This document shows positions 37,816 to 47,400 of a stretch of 60,133 bases of DNA, in pieces. The translations under genes and the position numbers were made by a program. This DNA comes from Streptomyces caelestis (GTDB lineage Bacteria > Actinomycetota > Actinomycetes > Streptomycetales > Streptomycetaceae): positions 1 through 60,133 of the forward strand of contig NZ_LGCN01000216.1 in assembly GCF_001279005.1 (NCBI RefSeq). The letters are read 5' to 3'. How positions within the stretch are numbered: the stretch's first letter is position 1; each line of letters opens with the position of its first letter. The notes under the pieces were generated by a model. It was not told the DNA's origin. It did not search any database and saw only the letters and a list, made by a program, of their open reading frames with translations.

Positions 37816-39389
37816 CGGATCCTCCCGCGCAGCCGCCCCGCGGCCCAGCCGGCCAGCCGCATGCGGTCGGTCTTGGAGTTGTGCCGGGGGTCGGTGGGAA
37901 AGGACGGGCGGATCAGCAGGGCGCCGACGCGGTGCCCCTGCGGATGCTCCCGCAGCACGGCGCGGACGGCCGCCAGGGCGGCGGCGTGCGGAGTGGAGGG
38001 CAGGGGTTCCACGCACAGGACGGGCAGTTGGCACACGGCCGTGCCGACGCCGACGAGGGCGGTGCGCCGGACACCGGGGGCGGTGTCCGCGGTGGCCTCG
38101 ATGTCCTCGGTGGTCAGGGTGAAACCGGCGCCGGTGACCAGGTGGGCCTTGCGGCCGAGGAACCACAGCCGCCCCTCGTCGTCGATCCGGCCCAGGTCCC
38201 CGGTGCGGTGCAGCACGCCGTGGCCGGTGTCGCTCTTGGTGACGGCGTCGGCGTCGGGACGCGCGTGGTAGGCGGGGCTGACGGTGGGGCCGGTGACGGC
38301 GATCTCACCGAGCCCGGTGGCGTCGGCGTCCAGGATCCGGGCGCGGACGCCGGGCAGCGGCCGGCCCAGGCAGGTGCCCGCGTGCCCGGCGGGCGGCGCC
38401 GCGCGCGAGGCCCGCAGGTCGTGGTCGCCGATCGCGGAGACGGGCAGGCACTCCGTGGCGCCGTACACGCTGAGGATCTCGGCGTCGTCCGGCACGGCCC
38501 CGCGCAGGGCGTCGGCGAGACCGGTGCGCAGCGGGGCGCCGAAGGACAGGACCTGCCGGACCGAGGGCAGGGTGACGCCGTGGCGGGCACAGTGACGGGC
38601 GATCAGGGCGAGGACGGCGGGGGAGGCCAGGACGATGCTGGCCCGGTGCTCCAGAACGGGCCCGACCAGTTCCTCCGGCGGGGTGCGGGCCGGGGCCAGG
38701 TGGTTCACCGCCGGGGCGACGGTGGTCAGGCCCAGCAGCGGCCCGAGCAGCGCGACCGGCAGGAATCCGGCCAGGAGCACGTCGCCGGGCCGGGGACCCA
38801 TCAGCGTCGTCAGCGCGTCGAGCTGCCCGGCCAGGGTGGAGCGGCGGTACTCCGCGCCTTTGGGCCGTCCCGTGGAGCCGGAGGTGAAGGCGATGAGGGC
38901 CGGTTCGTCGCCGCCCGGCTCCCGCACGTGCGGGAGCCGGGAGCCGTCGGCCCGCGTCCGGGTGAGCAGCCGCCGTCCCGCGGGGAGCGGGGCGGACCCG
39001 GTGACCAGGGCGACCCGGACGTGGGGACGGCCCCACCCCAGCGCCCGGCGCCCCAGGTGGGCCAGCGGCTCCCCGATGAAGACGTCCGGGGCGACGTCCC
39101 GGAGGCAGCGGCCCACCTCGGCGCGCGGTTCGATCAGCACGGGCACGGCGCCGAGGAGACCCAGCGCGTACGAGACGGCGGTGAGGTCGTGGGCGTCGCG
39201 GGTCATCACGACGGCCTTGTGACCGGGCCGGACCCCCGCCTCGCGCAGGGCCAGGGCGATGCGGTGACAGCGCCGCACCAGTTCGCCGCGACGGGTCGTC
39301 CGGGAGGCCCCCTTACGGCTTTCGACGAGGGCGACGGCGTCGGGCCGCCCGTCCAGCAGCGCGGCGATGTCCGCGGTGGTCGTGGTCAT
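37812..39389 (-). CDS. oleC: OleC-like AMP-dependent beta-lactone synthetase
   Basis: A 525-residue ANL-superfamily ligase with P-loop IAFTSGSTGRPKGAEY, VYGATECLPVS (A5), RTGDLGRIDDEGRLWFLGRK (A7/A8) and a C-terminal RHNSKTDRMRLAGWA. The HN(A/S)K.DR ending is characteristic of OleC. OleC adenylates a 2-alkyl-3-hydroxy acid and closes it to a beta-lactone instead of making a CoA ester. The ATG overlaps the oleB stop by four bases and the stop overlaps oleD. Relatives serve in lipstatin (LstC) and nocardiolactone pathways. Confidence 0.87.
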   Translation of the reverse strand: MTTTTADIAALLDGRPDAVALVESRKGASRTTRRGELVRRCHRIALALREAGVRPGHKAVVMTRDAHDLTAVSYALGLLGAVPVLIEPRAEVGRCLRDVAPDVFIGEPLAHLGRRALGWGRPHVRVALVTGSAPLPAGRRLLTRTRADGSRLPHVREPGGDEPALIAFTSGSTGRPKGAEYRRSTLAGQLDALTTLMGPRPGDVLLAGFLPVALLGPLLGLTTVAPAVNHLAPARTPPEELVGPVLEHRASIVLASPAVLALIARHCARHGVTLPSVRQVLSFGAPLRTGLADALRGAVPDDAEILSVYGATECLPVSAIGDHDLRASRAAPPAGHAGTCLGRPLPGVRARILDADATGLGEIAVTGPTVSPAYHARPDADAVTKSDTGHGVLHRTGDLGRIDDEGRLWFLGRKAHLVTGAGFTLTTEDIEATADTAPGVRRTALVGVGTAVCQLPVLCVEPLPSTPHAAALAAVRAVLREHPQGHRVGALLIRPSFPTDPRHNSKTDRMRLAGWAAGRLRGRIR

Positions 39390-40327
39390 GGGGCTCCCTG
39401 GAGGAAGTCACGGATGTGGTGGCCCAGTTCGGCCGTGGCGTCCTCCATCACGAAGTGCCCGGCGTCGGGGAAGCGGTGGACGACGGCGTGGGGGTGCCTG
39501 CGCACCCACTCCTCCAGCAGGTCCGGAGTGAAGACGGGATCGCGCATGCCCCACCCGACGAGCAGGGGCAGGTCCGCCAGGTCCGCCCCGGCGCCGGCGG
39601 GTTCGAGCAGCCGCCACGCGGGGTCCGCGGGGCCGCGGGGGATCGCGCGCACGGCGTCGGTGACCGCCCGGCGCTCCGCGCGGCGGGCGTAGGGCCGCAG
39701 GTAGGCCCGCCGCTCGGCCGCGAGCAGCGGGCGGTGGACCCCGGCCCGTACGGCGACGCGGGCGAAGGCGTTGGTGGCGTGAACGAGTTCGGCGACCGGC
39801 CGGTGGTCACGGATCCAGCGCAGGGGGGACGGCAGCCGGAAGCCGTCCGGGAAGGGGAAGGCCACGGTGTTGCAGACGACCAGCCGGGCCACGACCCCCG
39901 GGTTGCGCAGCGCCCAGGCGACACCGAGCGGGCCGCCCCAGTCGTGCAGGACGAACGTCCAGCCCCGCTCGGGCAGGCCCGCGTCCCGCACCAGGTGGCG
40001 GTGGAGGCCGTCCAGGCCCTCCAGCTGGGCCTCGTAGGGGTCGGGCACCCCGTCCGCCGGCCGCAGGTGCCGGGACAGCCCGAAGCCCGGCAGGTCGGGG
40101 GCCAGACAGCGGGCGTGCGGGGAGAGCCGGTGCAGCAGCCCCCGCCAGACGTAGCTCCAGGACGGGTTGCCGTGCAGGAACAGCACCGGCCGCCCGGAGC
40201 CGAGGTCGAGGTAGTGCTGTCCGGTGACCGGCACCCGCCGCCAGTGCCGGGGCGCGGGGTAGCCCGGCATCAGCCGCTCCAGCACGGCGGGATCCGGCGC
40301 CGGGGCCCGCCCGGCCCGCGCGGTCAC
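39386..40327 (-). CDS. oleB: OleB-like alpha/beta-hydrolase (beta-lactone decarboxylase)
   Basis: A 313-residue protein of the haloalkane-dehalogenase-type alpha/beta-hydrolases. It has the oxyanion motif LFLHGNPSWSYVW, the nucleophile Asp in FVLHDWGGPLGVAWAL and the catalytic His in FPDAGHFVMEDA. OleB enzymes use this Asp to open cis-beta-lactones and release CO2, giving a cis-olefin. Nothing visible is missing, so an olefin end product is possible. A simple esterase or dehalogenase role is the alternative. GTG 40327 overlaps the oleA stop. Confidence 0.82.
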   Translation of the reverse strand: MTARAGRAPAPDPAVLERLMPGYPAPRHWRRVPVTGQHYLDLGSGRPVLFLHGNPSWSYVWRGLLHRLSPHARCLAPDLPGFGLSRHLRPADGVPDPYEAQLEGLDGLHRHLVRDAGLPERGWTFVLHDWGGPLGVAWALRNPGVVARLVVCNTVAFPFPDGFRLPSPLRWIRDHRPVAELVHATNAFARVAVRAGVHRPLLAAERRAYLRPYARRAERRAVTDAVRAIPRGPADPAWRLLEPAGAGADLADLPLLVGWGMRDPVFTPDLLEEWVRRHPHAVVHRFPDAGHFVMEDATAELGHHIRDFLQGAP

Positions 40328-41352
40328 CACCGGACGAGCGCCAGACCGAAGCTGAACCCGCTGGCCAGGCCGATCATCGCCACCAGGTCCCCGCTCTCGA
40401 CGCGGTCCGCCTCCCGCGCCTTGACCAGTTGCAGGGGCAGGGAGGCCGCCGCGCAGTTCCCGTGCTCGGCCACCGCGGGCATGCACCGGTCCTCGGGGAG
40501 GGCGAAGGTGTCGATCACCTCGCGGTACTGCGGCATGGCGATCTGGTGGAAGGCGATGAAGGAGAAGTCGCCGGCCCGCGCCGCCCGGAGCTCCTCCCCG
40601 GCGGTGTCCAGGATCCGGGGGAGCACGTCGAGCGCGCTCTGCCGCAGGTCCCCGTTCAGGCGCAGGGTGGTGTGGTCGTCGTGGACGGAGAGGTGGTGCA
40701 TGCTCCCGCCGCCGGACACCGTGCAGGCCTCCCAGGCCGCGGAGTTGCTGACGAACCGCAGGGACAGGATGCCGGGGTCGCGGTCGCCCGCGGGGCCGGC
40801 GGTGAGCACCATCGCGGCGCCGGCGTCGGAGGCGGTGTAGCCGGGCAGCGCCCTGAGCAGGTCCTCCCGGCCGGGGAGGTGCCAGCGGGTGGCCAGGGTA
40901 GAGGGTTCACCGCAGGCGATGAGGACCGTGCGGTAGCGGCCGGTTCCGATGAACGACGCCGCCACCTCCATGCCGTTGAGGAAGCTGTTGCAGGCGTTCT
41001 TGACGTCGAACACCGGGCAGGAGGCGCCCAGTTTGGTGGCCACGAGGTGGGCGGTCGCGGGTTCGACCAGGTCCTGCGAGGTCGAGGCGAACAGCAGCAG
41101 GTCCACGTCGCCGATCTTCAGACCGGCTTCGCCGAGCGCGCTGCGGGCGGCCGCCACGGCGAGGTCGGAGGCGTTCTCGCCGTCCTCGTGGACGTGGACC
41201 CCGCGCACGCCGGTGAGGTCCTCCAGCAGGCCGGGCGGCGGGGCGTAGCCGCCCGTATCGGCGATCCTGGCGCGGATGTCGTCCAAGGTCCGATAGCGGG
41301 AGGGAAGATGAGCGGAGACGGCGGCGATACGGGCACGGATGGCTTCGGGCAC
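40324..41352 (-). CDS. oleA: OleA-like thiolase-fold condensing enzyme
   Basis: This 342-residue KAS III relative has Cys121 in DVKNACNSFLNGMEVA, His in FIAFHQIAMPQY and Asn in EHGNCAAAS. It also has Glu97 in DLVEPATAHLVATKLG. OleA enzymes carry an EPATA motif whose Glu (E117 in X. campestris OleA) reaches the neighbouring active site and promotes non-decarboxylative Claisen condensation; FabH lacks it. The enzyme would join two acyl chains head to head into a 2-alkyl-3-keto acid. GTG 41352 is the likely start (342 residues fit the family) although no clear ribosome-binding site is seen. It heads the operon, divergent from the PKS. Confidence 0.82.
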   Translation of the reverse strand: MPEAIRARIAAVSAHLPSRYRTLDDIRARIADTGGYAPPPGLLEDLTGVRGVHVHEDGENASDLAVAAARSALGEAGLKIGDVDLLLFASTSQDLVEPATAHLVATKLGASCPVFDVKNACNSFLNGMEVAASFIGTGRYRTVLIACGEPSTLATRWHLPGREDLLRALPGYTASDAGAAMVLTAGPAGDRDPGILSLRFVSNSAAWEACTVSGGGSMHHLSVHDDHTTLRLNGDLRQSALDVLPRILDTAGEELRAARAGDFSFIAFHQIAMPQYREVIDTFALPEDRCMPAVAEHGNCAAASLPLQLVKAREADRVESGDLVAMIGLASGFSFGLALVRW

Positions 41353-41495
41353 CGCGTCACCGTAGCCAGCCGTCCGGCCGGGATGACGATTACATGGTCT
41401 TATCCACTCCAACGAGTGATGTGTGCTGGATTTCCCGGCCACTCGTCCCCTTCAATCCGCACGAGGACCAGTAACCGGCGTGAAGAGGTGGGGAC
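41353..41495. promoter_or_regulatory. Divergent promoter region of the ole operon and PKS
   Basis: These 143 bases separate oleA and the PKS and must hold both promoters unless the genes are read from further away. It is less G+C rich around 41385-41440 (GATTACATGGTCTTATCC). GAGTG (41414-41418) and CACTC (41442-41446) form a loose inverted repeat. I see no convincing -10/-35 pair. Confidence 0.45.
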
Positions 41496-44400
41496 TTGGC
41501 GACGCAGCAGCGTGAACGGGCCGTGGCGGTGGTGGGCGTGGGATGCCGGCTTCCCGGAGGGATCACCGATCTGGACGGCCTGTGGTCCGTGCTGCGCGAC
41601 GGGCGCGACATGGTCGGCGAGATGCCCGCCGACCGGCTGCCCCGCGACCGTACGGTCGACCCGGGAACCGTGCGCCCCGGCCGCAGCTACACCGCCGCCG
41701 GCGGCTTCCTCGAGGACGTCGCCTCGTTCGACGCCGGCTACTTCGGCATGTCGCCCGCGGAGGCCCGGCACATCGACCCGCAGCAGCGGCTGCTGCTGGA
41801 GATGGCCGCCGACGCCCTGGACGACGCCGCCCTCCCCGCCGCGTCACTGGCCGGGTCGGACACCTGCGTGTACGTGGGCGTCTCCGACCCCGGTTACGGC
41901 GTGAACCTGTCGATGATGCAGGACCACACGAGCCCGCACACCATGCCCGGCGCCACCCTGTCCATCACGGCGAACCGGATCTCGTACGCCTTCGACCTGC
42001 GCGGGCCGAGCATGGCCGTCGACACGGCCTGCTCCTCCGCCCTGGTCGCCCTGGACCGGGCCTGCCGCACCCTGCGCGAGGGCCGGGGCCGCGTCGCCCT
42101 GGCCGGCGGCGTCAACGTGCTGTCCAACCCCTACTCCTTCGCCGGGTTCTCCTACGCCGGCATGCTGTCGCGGCGCGGACGCTGCGCGGCGTTCTCCGCC
42201 GACGCCGACGGCTTCGTCCGCGCGGAGGGCGGCGCGGTGCTCGTCCTCAAGCGCCTCGCGGACGCGCTGGCGGACGGCGACCGCGTCCACGCCGTGCTGG
42301 CCGCCACCGGCAACAACACCGACGGCCGCAGCACCGGCATGATCGTGCCCAGCGCCGAGACCCAGGAGGCGCTCCTGCACACGGTGTACGCGGAGGCCGG
42401 GATCGACGCGGACGACCTGGTCTACGTCGAGGCCCACGGCACCGGCACCCAGGTCGGCGACCCGGCGGAGGCCGAGGCCATCGGCCGGGCACTGGGCCGG
42501 CGCCGCAGCCGCGGCCCGCTGCCGATCGGCTCGGTGAAGACGAACATCGGCCACCTGGAACCCGCCGCCGGAATGGCCGGCCTGCTCAAGGCGATCCTGG
42601 TGCTGCGCCACCGGCTGGTGCCGGCGTCCCTGCACGCCCTCCCCCTCAACCCCCGCATCGACTTCGACGGCCTGGGGCTGGCCCCCGCCGTCGCACCCGT
42701 CCCGCTGGACCCCGGGGAGCGGGCGGCCGTCGGAGTGAGCGCCTTCGGCTTCGGCGGAGCCAACGCCCACGCCGTCGTCACCCCGCCGCCCACCGCCCGG
42801 CGGTCCGGGCCGGACCCGGCGCCGGACGGGCGCCCGCTGCCCCTCGTCGTCTCCGCCCGGTCCGCCAAGGCGCTGAAGCGGATGACCGCCCGCATGGCGG
42901 AGCGGCTGCGGGACACCGGGCCGGCGGAGTTCTACGACGTGGCCCACACCAGCACCGTACGGCGCACCGCGCACCCGCACCGGGCCGCCGTCCTGGCCGC
43001 CGACCCGCAGGACGCCGCCCGGCAGCTGGACCGGCTGACGACCGCGGAGCCCGCGAGCGGGGCCACGGTGCGCACCGGCGAGCGGGACGGGACCGCGTTC
43101 GTGTACTCCGGCAACGCCTCCCAGTGGCCGGGCATGGCCGCCGACCTGCTGGAGGGGGAGCCGGTCTTCCGCCGGGCCGTCGAGGAGGCCGACGCGGCCC
43201 TGGCGCCCCACCTGGGCTGGTCGGTGACCAAGGAACTGGCCCACCCGTCCCCCCGGAAGTGGCGGCGCACCGAGGTGGCCCAGCCCGCCCTGTTCGCGGT
43301 GCAGGCGGGCCTCACCGCGCTGCTCGCCTCGTACGGGGTGCGCCCGCGGGCGGTGGCCGGACACAGCGTCGGCGAGGTCGCCGCCGCCCACGCCGCCGGG
43401 GCCCTCACCCTCGAACAGGCGGCGCGGGTGATCGCCGAGCGCAGCCGCACCCAGGGCGCCACGGCGGGCCGGGGCCGCATGGCCGCCGTCGGCCTGCCCG
43501 AGGCACGGGCACGCGAGGAACTGCTCCGCCACGACGGCGCACTGGAGATCGCGGGGATCAACAGCGACCGCGACGTGACCGTCGCCGGGGACGCCGACGC
43601 GCTCGCGGCCTGGGGCGCGGAACTGACCGCCCGCGGCGTCTTCTTCCGCGAACTGGACCTCGACTACGCCTTCCACAGCAGGGTCATGGACCCCATCGAG
43701 GAGCCGCTGCTCGAAGCCCTCGACGGACTCGAACCCGCCCCGGCCCGCATCCCGTTCCTCTCCACCGTCACCGGCGCCCCGCTGAACGGGATCGCGCTCG
43801 ACGCCGCGTACTGGTGGCGCAACGTGCGCGAACCCGTCCGGTTCGCCGAGGCGGCCGGCCTGCTCGCCGCCGAACACGCGGGCGTCCTGGTCGAGATCGG
43901 CCCGCACCCGGTGCTGCGCCCCTATCTGCGCCACACCGGCGCCACCTGCGTCCCCACCCTGCACCGCGACGGCGACGGCCCCCGCGAGACCGCGGCGGCC
44001 GTCGCCGCCGCGCTCGCCGCCGACACCGCCACCGACTGGCGGCACCACTTCCCCCGCCCCGGCCGGGTGGTCGACCTGCCCGGCTACGCGTGGCAGCGCG
44101 AACGGCACTGGCACGGCACCGCGCAGGACCTGGTCGCCCACACCAGCGGCAGCGGCCTGCTGGACCATCCGCTGGTGGGCGAGCGGATGCCCGCCCCGCA
44201 CCCCGTGTGGCACGGCACCGTCGAGCCCCAGCTGGTGCCCTGGCTGGGCGACCACCGGATCGGGGACGACGTCCTCATGCCGGCCGCCGCCTACGTGGAG
44301 ATGGCCCTGAGCGCCGGCCGGCGGGCCCTGGACCGCCCGGTCGAGGTACGGCACCTGGAGATCGGCCGCCCGCTGTCGGTGCCGTGGCCGGACCCGACGC

Positions 44401-47400
44401 CGGTCGCCCTGCAGACCGCGGTCACCCCCGACGACGGCGCCCTGACCATCAGCGTCCGCGAGGAGCACGGCGGGGAGTGCCTGCCCGTCGTGCGCGCCCA
44501 GGTCCACACCCTGCTCGGCACGGCACCGGCCCCGCTCGACGTCGACGCGCTCCGGGCGCGCTGCGACCGGAGCGTCGACGGCCCGGACTTCTACCGCACG
44601 TGCCACGGCATCGGGCTGAACTGCGGGCCGGACTTCCAGCTCATCGACCGCATCCACGCCGGCGACGGAGAGGTGCTGGTCGGCTACCGGCTGGAGCACG
44701 CCGCCGACGCCTACACCGCCCACCCGGTCCTGATCGACGCGCCGTTGCAGGCCACCGTGGCCCTCGCCGGGGCGCAGGCGGAGTCCGCCGCGTTCCTGCC
44801 GACCGTGTTCGGGGCCGTCCGCGTGTGGCGCACCCCCGCCCCCGCCGGCGTCGTGCACCTGCGCCGCCGCAGCCGCAGCGCCAACGAGATGTGCTGGGAC
44901 ATCACCTACGCCGACCCGGACGGCACGGTCACGGTCGAGATCGACGGGTGCCGCACCCGCCGCGGCCACCTGATCGAACGCACTCCGCTGACCGTCCAGC
45001 GCACCGTCCTGAGGGCCGCCCCCCACCGGGGGACCCCCGCCGCGCCCTCCCCGCTGCCCGCGCCCACCGAGGTGGCGCTCGCCGCCGGGCCGCGCGTCGC
45101 GGCCGCCCGCGCCGCCCTCGACGACGGCGGCCACCGCCGGTTCACCGCCGCCGCCGAGCGGGCGGGCGCCCACCGCTGGGCGGAGACGCTGAGCGGTCTG
45201 CTCACCGACCCCGCGGCCCCGTTCTCGATGGGCGACCTGGTGGCCGGGGGCCTGCAGCCCCGGCACCGGCGGCTCGTACGGCTGATGCTGCCCCTGCTGG
45301 CCGAGCACGGCCTCGCCCGGCCGACGGGGGAGACCTGGCGGCTGACCGGCGCGGAGCCCCGGGCCGAGGAGCTGCTGCGCGGCCTGGTCGAGGACCATCC
45401 CGCGTACGGCGCCCGGACGCCGCTCCTCAACCGGCAGCTGCGCCGGCTGCCCGACGTGGTGCGGGGACGCGCCGACGCACGCGAGCTCCTGCCGGCCGGG
45501 GACAGCGCCCACGAGCAGCTCCACGAGACGGACCCGGCCCACCGCTTCGCCCACCGCGCCGTGCAGGCGCTGCTCGGCGACATCGTCGCCCGCTGGCCCG
45601 CCGACCGCCCGCTGCGCGTCCTGGAGTTCGGCGCGACCACCACCGCCCTGACGGCCGCCGTCCTCCCCCTGCTGCCGGCCGACCGGACCCGCTACACCTG
45701 CACCGCCGCCACCGCCGGCGTGCTCACCCGCGCCGAACACCGTTTCGCCGCCCACGACTTCGTCGACCGCCGCATCCTGGACCCGGACGCCGACCTGATC
45801 GGCCAGGGCCTTCCCCGCGGCGGTTTCGACCTCGTCCTCGCGGCCGACGCCCTGCACGCCACCACCGACCTGGCGGCCACCCTGCGCCGGTTGCACACCG
45901 TGCTGGCCCCCGGCGGGCACCTGCTGGCCACCGAACCGCACCACGCCCCGCTCCAGGCCCTGCTGTCCGGCACGCTGAACGACTTCTGGGAGCGCGGCGA
46001 CCACGCCCTGCGCCCGGCCTCCCGCGTCCTTCCGCGCGACCGGTGGGAACCGCTGCTGCACCGGTGCGGCTTCTCCGGTGTGGCGCAGACCGGGCCCGAG
46101 GACCGCTCCGTCCTCCTCGCCGCCGCGGACCACGAGCACGGGCCGGACGCCGAGTACGGGCCGGACGCCGAGCACGGGCCGGACGCCGAGCCGCCGCGGA
46201 CGGCCGCCGGCGCCTCCTGGGTGATCGCCGTCGAGGACGACACCGAGACGCCGGCCGCGCGGGCCCTGGCCGCCCACCTCGAAAAGGCCACCGTCGTCAC
46301 CGCGCCGGACGGTGCCGCCGCCTGGAGCGCGGCCCTGCCCACGGACTCCGACCCGCACGTCGTCCTGCTGCTCGCCGAACCCGGCCCGCACGACACCGTC
46401 GTGCGGACCACCCGCCGCGCGGCCCTCCTGCGCTCCCTCTCCGCCGCCTGCGACGGCCTGGAGGGCGGCGGCAGCCCCCGGGTGTGGCTCGTCACCCGCC
46501 CGACCGGCCTCTTCCCGGCCCCGGAACAGCCGTCCCACCCGGACGACGCCGCCGTCTGGGCGGCCTGCCGCACACTCGCCAACGAGCGCCCCGACCTGTC
46601 CCTGCGGCGTCTGTCCTGCCACCGCACCGGCGACGCCGGCACCGACGCCCGCCGCCTGGCCGGAGAACTCCTCGCCCCCCTCGACGACCCGGCCGCACCG
46701 GAGGACGAGGTCGTCCTCACCGCCCGGGGCCGGTTCGTCCCCCGGCAGGTCCAGCACCCGGCGGACGAGCCCCCCGCCGTCCCCGCCGGCACGCCGTACC
46801 TCCTGGAGGCCCGCGAACCCGGCCTGCGCCGACGGCTGGTCTGGCGGCAGACCGGCCTCCCCGAGCCCGGGCCGGGCGAGGTGGCCCTGGAGATGCGGGC
46901 CGTGGCCCTGAACTACCGCGACCCCATGCGGGCCAACGGCCTGCTGCCGCCCGAGGCGGTCGAGAACAGCCCGATCGGCCGCGGACTGGGCACCGACGGC
47001 GCCGGCGTCGTACGCGCCGTGGGGGAGGGAGTGCGGGACCTGAAGCCGGGCGACCGGGTCTGCGGTCTCGTGCCCGCGGCCCTCGCCTCCCACGCGACGA
47101 CCCCCGCCACCGCCGTCCTGCGCATCCCCGACGGGATGGGCTTCGCGGAGGCGGCGACCTTCCCCGTCGCCTTCCTGACCGTCCACCAGACCCTGGTCCA
47201 CCAGGCGCGTCTCGGCGCCGGGGAGACCGTGCTGGTGCACGGCGGAGCCGGGGCGGTGGGCCTGGCCGTCCTGCAGTGCGCCCGCCGTCAGGGGGCCCGC
47301 GTCATCGCCACCGCCGGCACGGAGACCAAACGGGACCTGCTGCGCACGCTCGGCGTCGAGCACGTGCTCGACTCCCGCAGCCTGGACTTCGCCCCCCGGG

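Noticed and set aside
41480..41500. GTG codons as PKS start
   Set aside because: The nearby GTGs (41480, 41488) are out of frame; TTG 41496 is the only in-frame start close to the ribosome-binding site.
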